From CBDAQA01 sp965198865 (GTDB lineage: Bacteria; Planctomycetota; Phycisphaerae; Tepidisphaerales; Tepidisphaeraceae), in assembly GCA_965198865.1 (NCBI GenBank), contig CBDAQA010000008.1, positions 1 to 64,000 on the forward strand: a DNA stretch of 64,000 nucleotides, read 5' to 3'. The notes under the pieces were generated by a model. It saw nothing but the letters and a program-made list of their open reading frames with translations. It was not told the DNA's origin and did not search any database. Each line of letters begins with the position of its first letter. Position 1 is the first letter of the stretch. Shown here piece after piece: positions 56,425 through 64,000 of the stretch. The translations under genes and the position numbers were made by a program.

Positions 56425-58650
56425 CTAATCGCGACGGCTGAGGTACGCGGCGACGCCGGCGGCGACGACGAGGCCGGGGAGGCCGATCAGCAGGACGCCG
56501 ACGTGCCAGAACCCCTGGCCGACCCGGCTCATCGGGGCGAGCCGGCTGACGGTCATGGCGGCGGGGCTGATGGCGATCATCGGCTCCTGGTGGCTGAGCC
56601 AGAAGACGCCGTTCATGAAGAACTCGGCGTTGCCGGGGAACCGCGGGGCGACGACGCCCTTGTTCAGCAGCTCGGGGTCGGGGAAGTCGACGATGCTGCC
56701 GCTGAGCGCGCCGGAGTCGGACCCGATGAACGACGGGGTCGAGCCCATGACGACCACGCGGGCGCCGTCGGCCGTCCGCTCGGCGGCGCCGGCGGCGAAC
56801 AGCGGGCCGGCGAGGTCGGTCGCCTTGTCGAACTTCGGGGCGGCCTGGGTCGACTCGGGGCTGGTCGTGCCCCAGCTCGGCGGGCCATCGGGCGGCGCGG
56901 GGACGGGGATCAGCGGCGTGTTGGTCGCCCCGCCGGCGGTCGCCGTCTGGATGACGGTCGACTGCAGCAGCACGCCCGGCAGGCCGGCCAGCGTGTCGGT
57001 GATCGGCGAGTGGCCCCAGTCCTTGATGGGGAACACGACCGGGTTCTTCTCGACCTCGTTGATGCGGTCCTCGGTGCTGGCGGCCCCCTCGGACTGGACC
57101 AGCTCGTGGACGGCGATCGCGTCGGTGCGGATCGTCACGCCGAACGGCGTCAGCGACTCGGCCAGCGCCTCGCCGTGGGGCAGGGCCAGCACGTAGACGC
57201 ACCCGCCGGGCAGCCTCTTGCCGTCGGCCCAGTGGTGCCCCTTGCCGATGTGCTCGGCCACCTTCGGCGCGAGCGTCGACGGCGGCGGGGCGCCCATCAT
57301 GGGGTTCTGCTGCTGCTGTTGCTCCTGGGCGATGACGACCCAGATGGCGTCGTCGACGTCTGCGTCGCTCGGCTCGGGCGTCGTGGGCATCTGCTGCTGC
57401 TGCATCGCCTGCATCTGCCACTGGCCGGTCAGGTCCTTGTCGCTGACGTCGAAGTTGTAGTCGCGCAGCCGGCCGGCGATGGACGAGAACTGCCCGCCGG
57501 ACTCGGCCAGCGGGGGGCCACCGGCGCGGACGAAGCAGACCTTGGTCTTGGTCGGCTGCTCCAGGGCGAGGATGGCCGTGGTGATCATCTGCTCGCCGGC
57601 GAAGCGCGGCTTGGGCGTGACGCCGGTGCCGAGGTTGCGCAGGTCGCGGCTGTCGTTCTTCCAGACCTGGTCGTAGCGGATGACCTTCCAGTCCTTGTCA
57701 CCCCGGACCAGGATCGCGTTGTCCTGGTGCAGCGCCTCGCGGATCGTGTCGAGCTTCAGCTCGCCCAGCCCCCTCACGTCGGCGATCAGGGCGTCGGCCT
57801 GCTTTTTCATGTCCTGGTAGGTGGGGCCCGCCGCGGACATGTACCTGCGGATATCGGCCGGGACGGTGGGCTTGTCCCTGAACGCGGCGAACCCCTCCTG
57901 CACCTGGCCCAGGAAGCTGGACAGCTCGGTCATCTTGCTGCTGACGCTGTCGGCGACACCCTTGTAGTCGGGGGGCTTCTGCTTCAGCACGGCCTGGTAC
58001 GCGGCCTGGTCCTCCTTCAGGAACGCCGGGATCCGGGCGACGCTGGCCAGCACCTCGGCGACCGACTCGCCCTCGTCGGTCTGGGGCAGCAGCGCCCGCA
58101 GCGGGGCGACCCTGGCGCGCTCGGCGGTGGCGGTGGCGGCGATCGCGTCGTACCGCTTGCCCAGGCCGTCGGTGAAGTCCCTGTACTTCTTCACCTCGCC
58201 GCCGTACTGGTCGGTCACCTGCTCGATCAGCGCGTCGGCCTTGCTCGGGTTCAGCTTGGGGTCGATCGTCTCGACCGTGATGTTCCTGCCGCGGCTGGCG
58301 TACTCGTCCAGCAGGTCGGACACGTGCCCGGCCTGCTGCTCGAGCACGTTGGCGGCCTCGGCGGCGGCGGCGTCGGCGCCGGTGCCGTAGGTCGTGTCGG
58401 CCCGCTTGGCCTTGGAGTAGAAGCTGGTGATCGTGATCTTCTGCTTGTTCTCCTCGATCAGCTTCACCGTCTGCGGCTTGAGGCTGTAGAGCCCGGCCGC
58501 CGTCGTGTCGATCTGGTGGTTGCGATGCTGGGCGAGGTAGATCACCAGCGCGCCCAGCAGCACGGCGACGACGCTGGCCAGGACCGTGTTCGAGCCGTAC
58601 TTCAGCCACCGCTGGGACTGGGAGTCGGATTGGGTTGTTTCTTCGCTCAT
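56425..58650 (-). CDS. GldG-like ABC-associated protein
   Basis: This 741-residue protein has membrane helices near both ends (about 22-42 and 712-736). Between them is a large extracytoplasmic region starting HQIDTTAAGLYSLKPQTVKLIEENKQKITITSFYSK, the characteristic GldG opening. Helical insertions (about 95-250), a glutamine-rich patch (QMQAMQQQQMP, QEQQQQQNP) and the DUF4350-like core DAIWVVIAQEQ...VYVLALPHGEALAESLTPFGV follow. In Bacteroidetes GldA/F/G form an ABC transporter required for gliding; elsewhere the cargo is unknown. It is third in the operon. Confidence 0.85.
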   Translation of the reverse strand: MSEETTQSDSQSQRWLKYGSNTVLASVVAVLLGALVIYLAQHRNHQIDTTAAGLYSLKPQTVKLIEENKQKITITSFYSKAKRADTTYGTGADAAAAEAANVLEQQAGHVSDLLDEYASRGRNITVETIDPKLNPSKADALIEQVTDQYGGEVKKYRDFTDGLGKRYDAIAATATAERARVAPLRALLPQTDEGESVAEVLASVARIPAFLKEDQAAYQAVLKQKPPDYKGVADSVSSKMTELSSFLGQVQEGFAAFRDKPTVPADIRRYMSAAGPTYQDMKKQADALIADVRGLGELKLDTIREALHQDNAILVRGDKDWKVIRYDQVWKNDSRDLRNLGTGVTPKPRFAGEQMITTAILALEQPTKTKVCFVRAGGPPLAESGGQFSSIAGRLRDYNFDVSDKDLTGQWQMQAMQQQQMPTTPEPSDADVDDAIWVVIAQEQQQQQNPMMGAPPPSTLAPKVAEHIGKGHHWADGKRLPGGCVYVLALPHGEALAESLTPFGVTIRTDAIAVHELVQSEGAASTEDRINEVEKNPVVFPIKDWGHSPITDTLAGLPGVLLQSTVIQTATAGGATNTPLIPVPAPPDGPPSWGTTSPESTQAAPKFDKATDLAGPLFAAGAAERTADGARVVVMGSTPSFIGSDSGALSGSIVDFPDPELLNKGVVAPRFPGNAEFFMNGVFWLSHQEPMIAISPAAMTVSRLAPMSRVGQGFWHVGVLLIGLPGLVVAAGVAAYLSRRD

Positions 58651-58714
58651 CGGAATCTTGGCGTTTGAACCGGCCCTTGGGCGTGCCTCAGAACCGGCTT
58701 GGGTTGACCGGGGC

Positions 58715-59431
58715 TCACTTCCAGCGGCGGGACTCCATCACCTTGGTGGTGAGGAACAGGAACACGGCCGTGGTGACCAGGAAGAAGACGACGCTGCCGC
58801 GGTCGATGATGCCGCGGCTGAAGTCGGCGTAGCGGCGGAAGACGGCCTGCTCGGTCACGCCGCGCCAGAACGGCCCCAGCGTCGCCCGGCCGGCCACCTC
58901 GTAGGGGACGATGGTGACCAGGAACAGGATGGCGGCCGACAGGGCGGCGGCCACGACCTGGCTTCGGGTCAGGCTGGAGCAGAACAGCGTGATGGCCGTG
59001 AACAGCATGCCGACCAGCACGATGCCCAGGTACCCACTGACGATCGGCCCCAGGTCGGGCCGGCCGTAGACGCGGAGCATGCCGACGAACAGCACGGTCG
59101 GCGCGATCAGCACCGACAGGAAGCCGAACGCGCCCAGCCACTTCCCGACCACCACCTCGGCGTCGTTCACCGGTGCGGTCATCAGCGTCTCGATCGTGCC
59201 GGTGGTCCACTCCTGGCTGAGCAGTCCCATGCCCAGCACGGGGGTGATGAAGACCAGGATCCAGACCATCCAGTCGAACACGTGCCGCATCTCGACCGGC
59301 TGCCCGGGCTGGAAGTCGTCCCAGAAGAAGATGCCGCTGGCCAGGACGAACAGGGCCATCGCCACGTAGGCGATGGGGCTGAAGAAGTAGCTCGTCAGTT
59401 CGCGGCGAGCGATGGTGGTTGCGCGGGTCAT
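58715..59431 (-). CDS. GldF-like ABC-2 permease
   Basis: This 238-residue permease has six hydrophobic segments. The N-terminal REL(T/S)SYFFSPIAYVAMALFVLASGIFF and GLLSQEWTTGTIETLMTAPVNDAEVVVGKWLGAF are the ABC-2/GldF signatures, the latter being the coupling region that touches the ATPase. It works with the upstream ATPase and downstream GldG-like protein. The 73-bp gap after the ATPase gene contains an inverted repeat. Confidence 0.88.
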   Translation of the reverse strand: MTRATTIARRELTSYFFSPIAYVAMALFVLASGIFFWDDFQPGQPVEMRHVFDWMVWILVFITPVLGMGLLSQEWTTGTIETLMTAPVNDAEVVVGKWLGAFGFLSVLIAPTVLFVGMLRVYGRPDLGPIVSGYLGIVLVGMLFTAITLFCSSLTRSQVVAAALSAAILFLVTIVPYEVAGRATLGPFWRGVTEQAVFRRYADFSRGIIDRGSVVFFLVTTAVFLFLTTKVMESRRWK

Positions 59432-59447
59432 GGGAAGGGGGAATGAA

Positions 59448-59495
59448 GGGCGGGCACTACCCGCCGCTGCTGATCGTGGCGGGCCGTGCCCGCCC
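59448..59495. repeat. 18-bp imperfect inverted repeat between ABC ATPase and permease genes
   Basis: GGGCGGGCACTACCCGCC (59448-59465) and GGCGGGCCGTGCCCGCCC (59478-59495) pair at 16 of 18 positions around a 12-nt loop. It is transcribed within the operon on the minus strand. Confidence 0.65.
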
Positions 59496-59504
59496 CACGT
59501 TTGG

Positions 59505-60452
59505 CTACGCCTCGACGCCGGCCGCCTGGTTCGCGGTGACCTGAACGAAGAACTCCTCCAGCGTGGCCGCCTCGAGCCGGATCTCGCGGAGGGCCCAGCC
59601 CTGGCCGACGACCGCCGAGGCGACGGCCTCGCGGATGTCCTGGCCGTCGTCGGGGCGGAGGGCGGCGGTCGTGTAGTCGCCGTTGCCGAGGATCTCGACC
59701 TTGCCGACGCCGCTCACCTTGCCCAGGACCGACTCGACGTCGGTCGAGGGGGCGCGGCACTCGACCAGCACGCGGGCCTGCATCTGGCGGCTGCGGCGGA
59801 GCTCGTCCGGCGTGCCCTGGGCGACAATCTTGCCCCGGGCGATCACGATGGCCCGGTCGCACACCGCCTCCACCTCGGGCAGGATGTGCGTGCTCAGCAT
59901 CAGCGTGTGATCTCCGCCCAGGTCGCGGATCAGCTTGCGCGTCTCGCGGATCTGCGTCGGGTCCAGCCCGACCGTTGGCTCGTCGAGGATGATGACCGGC
60001 GGGTCGTGCAGCAACGCGTCGGCCAACCCCACGCGCTGGCGATACCCCTTGGACAGGTGGGCGATCACCGTGCGTCGGCGGTGGGTGAGCCAGCACCGGT
60101 CCAGCACGTAGTCGATCCGCTTGTTGCGGAGGGCGCGGGGCATCTTGCGGAGCCGGCCGCGGAAGTCGAGGTACTCGTCGACGCGCATCTCCGTGTAGAG
60201 CGGCGTCGACTCCGGCAGGTAGCCGAGGCTGGCGCGGACCTTCTCGGACTGCTTGAAGATGTCGAACCCGTTGACGGTTGCCCCGCCGCTGGTGGGCGGG
60301 AGGTAGCAGGTCAACATGCGGATGGTGGTCGACTTGCCGGCCCCGTTGGGGCCGAGGAAGCCGACGACCTGCCCCTTGGGCACGTCGAAGCTGACGCCGT
60401 CGACCGCCAGGTGGTTGCCGTAGGCCTTGGTCAGCTGGGAGACGGAGATCAC
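59505..60452 (-). CDS. GldA-like ABC transporter ATP-binding protein
   Basis: This 315-residue ATPase carries Walker A GPNGAGKST, Q-loop GYLPESTPLY, signature LSKGYRQR, Walker B VIILDEP followed by TVGLDP, and the switch histidine in LSTHI. The C-terminal 80 residues form the extra domain seen in ABC-2 and GldA-type ATPases (ARVLVECRAPSTDVESVL). A GTG start at 60450-60452 with GAGG 9 nt upstream is preferred over longer frames. It is first of the ATPase-permease-GldG-DUF4340 operon. Confidence 0.92.
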   Translation of the reverse strand: MISVSQLTKAYGNHLAVDGVSFDVPKGQVVGFLGPNGAGKSTTIRMLTCYLPPTSGGATVNGFDIFKQSEKVRASLGYLPESTPLYTEMRVDEYLDFRGRLRKMPRALRNKRIDYVLDRCWLTHRRRTVIAHLSKGYRQRVGLADALLHDPPVIILDEPTVGLDPTQIRETRKLIRDLGGDHTLMLSTHILPEVEAVCDRAIVIARGKIVAQGTPDELRRSRQMQARVLVECRAPSTDVESVLGKVSGVGKVEILGNGDYTTAALRPDDGQDIREAVASAVVGQGWALREIRLEAATLEEFFVQVTANQAAGVEA

Positions 60453-60738
60453 GTTGGGGAGTCCTCGGAACAAATTCGTGGGTCGCGGCCGGTCAACCCC
60501 CGGCGGCAAGGGGCCGTCTAGGTACGGGTGGTGGCCGGCGGTGTCAAGACGACGGCCCAACCTCGACGCCGGCATCTGGACATACGCGCGACGGTCCCAT
60601 GGGTTGCATGGCAATCCGGTCCGTCACGCCATGCCAACGTGTTTGCGTCGCTGCCTCCTCCCTGAGAACGGGTAGGGCCATGCCGACGTTCAGCTTCGGT
60701 TGTCCGGGGACAGGCGGCTTACCTTCCTGTAACCTTCA
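60453..60738. other. Divergent intergenic region, no gene seen
   Basis: It holds the promoters of the Gld-like operon (left) and the HEPN pair (right). I see no confident promoter boxes, riboswitch or coding potential. Confidence 0.5.
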
Positions 60739-60741
60739 TTG

Positions 60742-61125
60742 GTGGACTGGAACGAACTGGCCGATAGCCAACTCCGAGCCGCATCGCTGCTGTCTCGCTC
60801 GGCACACGGCGAGCGACCCTCATGCAGCCGGTCGTACTATGCGGCCTATTCGCTGGTGACACACCAGCTGGAGCCGTTGAGGATCACTTACGCGCACGGC
60901 TGGCGGAATCCATCCCACGCCGACCTACCGAAGTACGTCAACAGCCTCCCTGGCCTTGGCGCGGCGGGCAAGCGAGCCGTCCGCCGAGCATTGCGGCGGC
61001 TGCGCCAACGTCGGGAGGACGCCGACTACCGGCCACGTCAGATGATCGACCGCCACGCGGTCCGAGAGAGCATGCGGGATGTAGCCGAAGTGTTCCGCAT
61101 TTTTGGAGAACGCCATGAATCCTGA
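60742..61125 (+). CDS. HEPN-domain-like protein
   Basis: This 127-residue helical protein has a HEPN-type pattern: WNELADSQLRAASLL, then CSRSYYAAYSLVTHQLEPL (the YYAxxH-like helix), a middle PKYVNSLPGLGAAGKRAVRRALRRLRQRREDADYRP and a closing helix. The RRLRQRREDADYRP segment recalls the conserved R...ADY end of toxin-like HEPN proteins. HEPN members are often RNA-cutting toxins paired with a small partner. Start codon is uncertain (TTG 60739 or GTG 60742; no Shine-Dalgarno). The next gene overlaps it by 11 nt. Confidence 0.65.
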   Translation: MDWNELADSQLRAASLLSRSAHGERPSCSRSYYAAYSLVTHQLEPLRITYAHGWRNPSHADLPKYVNSLPGLGAAGKRAVRRALRRLRQRREDADYRPRQMIDRHAVRESMRDVAEVFRIFGERHES

Positions 61126-61372
61126 GCAACTGCTCGCCTTGCTCCGAGAACGGTTTGCCGCCGTGGGTCACGGCATCGCGTTCGACATCATCGAGGATGG
61201 CGTCCGGCGCGACGGCGATTGGTGGTACGTCCCCGTCCTAGCCACGCGGAACGGGCACGACGTTCCCCGTGAGGTCACCGTGAACGTCTTCGCAAACGTT
61301 GAGGACGAATTGGAACAGCAGCACGGCACGAGCGTCCTCTTCGTGCCCGCCGTGAGTGAACCGGCAGCCTAG
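61115..61372 (+). CDS. Small partner protein overlapping the HEPN gene
   Basis: This 85-residue alpha/beta protein (NPEQLLALLRERFAAVGHGIAFDIIEDGVRRDGDWWYVPVLATRNGHDVPREVTVNVFANVEDELEQQHG) has a plausible helix-strand-strand-strand-helix pattern. I cannot name the family. The 11-nt overlap with the HEPN gene implies translational coupling, as in toxin-antitoxin or sensor-effector pairs. It does not resemble the nucleotidyltransferase (MNT) antitoxins usually paired with HEPN. Confidence 0.6.
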   Translation: MNPEQLLALLRERFAAVGHGIAFDIIEDGVRRDGDWWYVPVLATRNGHDVPREVTVNVFANVEDELEQQHGTSVLFVPAVSEPAA

Positions 61373-61512
61373 ACATCGACTCGCTCCGGCCGACGGGCGT
61401 CCCAGCCGGTGCGTGAACGGACGACTGTAGAAAACGGCCGGCCGCGTCCGATAATGACCGGACAACGATCAGGGGGGCGAATTCTGCCGGGCTCGGCAGG
61501 GAGGCAGAAGGC

Positions 61513-62556
61513 GTGGACGTTCTGGAACAATCTGAAGTGGACGCCCTGCTGGCGGCCGTCGATGGCGGACAACTGGCCGGTCCCGCGGCCACCACCATGA
61601 CCGCCGCCCCCAGCTCGCGCGGCCCCGTCTACGGCTCGTCCCGCAAGGACGTGCTCACCTACGACTTCAAACGCCCCGAACGCGTCAGCAAGGACCAGAT
61701 GCGGGCCCTGGAAGGCCTGCACGAGGGGTTCGGGCGCAATTTCGGCGCGGCCCTCAGCGGCTTCCTTCGCACCATCGTGGAGGTGAACGTCGCCCACATC
61801 GAGCAGCTGACCTACAGCGAGTTCACCCACTCCCTGCCCAACCCGACCTGCTTCAACCTGCTGAAGATCGCCCAGTTGGACGGGCAGATGTGCCTGGAGA
61901 TCAGCCCGCTGATCGTCTACCCGATCATCGACCGGCTCCTGGGCGGCAACAGCGGGGAGCTGTTCATCCCGCAGCGGCCACTGACGCAGATCGAGCAGCG
62001 CCTGGTGAGCCGGATCACCGACCGCGCCACCGCCCAGCTGAGCGAGGCGTGGGGCCACCTGACGCCCACCACGTTCACGGTGAGCGACTTCGAGAGCAAC
62101 CCGCAGCTGGTGCAGATCGTCCCGCCAAACGAGACGGTGGTGGTGATCGGCTTCGAGGTGAAGATGGGGAACCGCGCCGGCACGATGAGCCTGTGCATCC
62201 CGTACAACACGATCGAGCCGATCCTGAGCAAGCTGGCCGCCCAGAACTGGTTCAGCTACCAGAAGAAGGACGCCAGCGGGTCGCTGCTGAAGAGCCTGAC
62301 CACCAACGTCTCGTCGGCCCCGGTGGAGATGCGGGCCCTGCTGGGGTCGACCACCATGACCATGCGGGACCTGCTCTCGCTGGGCGTGGGGGACGTGATC
62401 ACGACCGAGAAGGCGCAGACCCGCGACATCACGATCCAGGTGGAGGGGAAGGCGAAGTTCGCCGCCGCCATCGGGCAGCTGCGGGGGAAGAAAGCCGTGC
62501 GGATCACCCGCGTCAGCGGCGAGATCGTGGCCGCCGCCAAGGATAATCACGCATGA
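61513..62556 (+). CDS. fliM: Flagellar motor switch protein FliM
   Basis: This 347-residue C-ring protein has the N-terminal CheY-P-binding segment VLEQSEVDALLAAV. The middle CheC-like domain includes FGRNFGAALSGFLRTIVEVNVAHIEQLTYSEFTHSLPNPTCFNLLKI and GGNSGELFIPQRPLTQIEQRLV. The C-terminal SpoA domain includes LLSLGVGDVITTEKAQTRDITIQVEGKAKFAAAIGQLRGKKAVRI. GTG start. It implies flagellar motility, but no other flagellar gene is in the window. Its stop overlaps the next start (ATGA). A GATAAT box 57 nt upstream could be the -10. Confidence 0.95.
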   Translation: MDVLEQSEVDALLAAVDGGQLAGPAATTMTAAPSSRGPVYGSSRKDVLTYDFKRPERVSKDQMRALEGLHEGFGRNFGAALSGFLRTIVEVNVAHIEQLTYSEFTHSLPNPTCFNLLKIAQLDGQMCLEISPLIVYPIIDRLLGGNSGELFIPQRPLTQIEQRLVSRITDRATAQLSEAWGHLTPTTFTVSDFESNPQLVQIVPPNETVVVIGFEVKMGNRAGTMSLCIPYNTIEPILSKLAAQNWFSYQKKDASGSLLKSLTTNVSSAPVEMRALLGSTTMTMRDLLSLGVGDVITTEKAQTRDITIQVEGKAKFAAAIGQLRGKKAVRITRVSGEIVAAAKDNHA

Positions 62557-63371
62557 GTCGGCTGGCGTTGGGAACGCAAGCGGTGCCGTCCCTCCCCAAA
62601 CCCTCGCCCGCCGCCCGCCCCGCCCCGGCCCAACCGGCCGGGGAGGCTCGCATCGGCTACATCGAGGCGTCGGGCTACCCGCTCACGTCGCTGCTGTTCG
62701 TCATCCCGCTGATGGTGGCCTACGAGGTGGGGACCCGGTGGTACGCGTCCGACCCGGTCAGCCACGTCGAGCAGCGGATCGTCGCCTTCAACCTGATGCA
62801 GCAGTTCTTTGCCCTGTGGGGGGCCGGCGGGCAGTACATGCCGGCCGGGGCGGTGGCGTCGATCCTCGTCGCCTGGCACCTGGCGCGCGGCGACAACTGG
62901 GCGGCCCGGCCGACCGTTCTGCTCGGCATGGCCATCGAGAGCGCGATGTACGCCGTTCCCCTCGTCGCCCTCGGCTACGCCTTCCAGCACTACCTGCCCC
63001 TGTACCCCGTCACGCCGAACGGCAACCCCCGCGCCCTGCTCGTGTTGTCGATCGGCGCGGGGGTGTACGAGGAACTCGTCTTCCGATTGGTCGCGTTTAA
63101 CGTTCTCAGTTTCCTGTTGGTCGATCTGCTGCGGATGCCCAAGCTGACCGCCCTGCCGCTGATGGTGCTGACGTCGGCGGTGGCGTTCAGCCTGTACCAC
63201 TACAAGCCGTCTGGAACCGAATCTTTCTACTGGGAAACGTTCGTTTTCCGCACGTTAGCAGGCATCTATTTTGGCTTGATCTTCGCCTGCCGTGGTTTTG
63301 GTTTAACAGCTGGTGCGCACGCCGGTTATGACATCGCAATTGTGCTCCTCCGGGCCGCCGCCCCGGCGTGA
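62553..63371 (+). CDS. CPBP-family intramembrane glutamic endopeptidase
   Basis: This 272-residue membrane protein has an N-terminal Pro/Ala leader and about seven hydrophobic segments. The CPBP/Abi catalytic motifs are YEELVFRLVAFN (EExxxR), SLYHY (the usual FxxxH helix) and GAHAGYDIAIVLL (HxxxD/N). The family contains CAAX-type proteases and bacteriocin-immunity proteins. Translationally coupled to fliM by ATGA, a pairing with no known functional basis. The 3' end of the gene is noticeably richer in T, with a shift in codon use after about residue 205. Confidence 0.88.
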   Translation: MSRLALGTQAVPSLPKPSPAARPAPAQPAGEARIGYIEASGYPLTSLLFVIPLMVAYEVGTRWYASDPVSHVEQRIVAFNLMQQFFALWGAGGQYMPAGAVASILVAWHLARGDNWAARPTVLLGMAIESAMYAVPLVALGYAFQHYLPLYPVTPNGNPRALLVLSIGAGVYEELVFRLVAFNVLSFLLVDLLRMPKLTALPLMVLTSAVAFSLYHYKPSGTESFYWETFVFRTLAGIYFGLIFACRGFGLTAGAHAGYDIAIVLLRAAAPA

Positions 63372-63636
63372 GCGTGAATTATTTCCTATCTGCCCGGCAC
63401 CCCCCTCCCATATACTTCTCCAGACGACCCCGATCGCAACGGGCGACTGGGGCCAAACGCTACCTCCGGACAGATTTACGGACGAATCTGTGCTCGCGTG
63501 CCCACCCGAACCCCCGCGGTGGCAGTGGCGTATCGGTTGAACCGACTTTGTGCTTTTCGTCACGAAGTCGATGTGTCGGCCGTTTTGTTGTCCCCATTCG
63601 GCGAGAACTCGCCCAGAAAGTGCATGGACGCTTGTC
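63372..63636. other. Intergenic stretch, no feature recognised
   Basis: AT-richer than its surroundings. I see no reliable promoter, terminator or gene. Short frames on both strands look non-coding. Confidence 0.5.
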
Positions 63637-64000
63637 ATGAGTAACCGAACCAAACAACGGCGTTCCGGCGGACTGACCCTGCAGCTCTTCCAGCGGCCGC
63701 TCCACCCCGAGCTCTTCAAGATCCAGGCCAGCGAGCAGGTCAGCCGCCGCGCCTACGAGGCCGACGTCTGGCTCATCGAGGGCGGTCACGTGATCAATTT
63801 CGTCGCCGGCAAGACCGCCCTCGGCGAGGTGATCTCGACGCTCCCATTGAACCTGCCCGACCGCGGCCTGGTCCAGACCGTCCCCTGCCGTGGCGAGAAG
63901 TACCATGAGACGACCATCGGGCCCAATGTCAAGTACATGATCAGCACGCAGGAGGAGCAGCTGACCCAGACCCTGTACGACGCGACCAAGCACGAGATCG
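63637..64000 (+). CDS. Conserved hypothetical protein (DUF2617-like), 3' truncated by window edge
   Basis: Open from ATG at 63637 to the window end (121 codons). The sequence LQLFQRPLHPELFKIQASEQVSRRAYEADVWLIEGGHVINFVAGKTALGEVISTLPLNLPDRGLV resembles planctomycete DUF2617-type proteins in its HPELF and GGHVI/F features. I am not certain of the family. No signal peptide or membrane segment is present. Codon use is normal for the region. Confidence 0.6.
   Translation, partial: MSNRTKQRRSGGLTLQLFQRPLHPELFKIQASEQVSRRAYEADVWLIEGGHVINFVAGKTALGEVISTLPLNLPDRGLVQTVPCRGEKYHETTIGPNVKYMISTQEEQLTQTLYDATKHEI

Overview
The window is G+C-rich (about two thirds by eye), densely coding chromosomal DNA with genes on both strands. 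I read it as a member of the Planctomycetota, most likely the Phycisphaerae/Tepidisphaerales branch. Family-level signs are: three Uma2 (DUF820) genes or remnants; a small membrane protein ending in the CxxCGYDxR...CPECG zinc ribbon common in planctomycetes; a Gld-type ABC cluster; a fliM gene; stand-alone nuoI; and many starts without a clear Shine-Dalgarno. The taxonomic call is inference, because no rRNA gene is present. I found no tRNA, rRNA or CRISPR array.

Layout. 1-6.9 kb: a 3'-partial gene, an FtsX-type permease with a frameshifted C-terminus, Uma2 genes (one intact, one with a changed active-site motif, one broken) and a lipoyl-domain/dihydrolipoamide dehydrogenase fusion. 6.9-15.3 kb: a sulfotransferase-like gene, a GT25 glycosyltransferase, a lipoprotein hydrolase, an AraC remnant, a MATE transporter, ileS and a LutA-like protein. 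15.4-23.1 kb: GH78, an NAD-dependent epimerase and a macA-macB export operon. 23.2-24.3 kb: a complete insertion sequence. 24.3-31.8 kb: a PUR-domain protein, lexA, nuoI, YdjC-type deacetylase, GH57, a PpiC lipoprotein and sat. 31.9-36.3 kb: an unrecognised gene pair, a TrmB-like gene and a protoglobin-flavoprotein pair. 36.3-42.1 kb: a broken HTH gene, mazEF, an MFS carrier, cdsA-plsC and a DUF3800 protein. 42.2-49.4 kb: a GH128/YjfM/YjfC/YjfL-like operon, a DUF2959 lipoprotein, a hydrolase-trypsin-TPR fusion and a UvrD-type helicase. 49.5-52.7 kb: adjacent BLUF-like and PYP-like photoreceptor folds plus an HDOD protein. 53-60.5 kb: SppA, QueF and a four-gene Gld-like ABC operon. 60.7-64 kb: a HEPN pair, fliM, a CPBP protease and a 3'-truncated gene.

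The most unusual layer is non-coding. At least six intergenic spacers hold long inverted repeats built from short quasi-tandem units such as CACGAATG, CACGAAGG and CACGGAG. They often start inside the stop codon of the upstream gene. In the three cases with scorable near-perfect arms, every mismatch (7 of 7) is a G-U wobble on the strand that carries the neighbouring genes, which suggests the RNA fold is maintained. An insertion sequence sits in the loop of one of them. Separate repeat families are a 10-bp-phased TGTnAC element 14-15 nt beyond two stop codons, and a palindrome present in two copies 47 kb apart.

Functionally, the clearest linked groups are macA-macB (efflux), cdsA-plsC (phospholipid synthesis), the Gld-like ABC operon, protoglobin plus flavin disulfide reductase (possible heme-gas redox chemistry), and the YjfM/C/L envelope operon.
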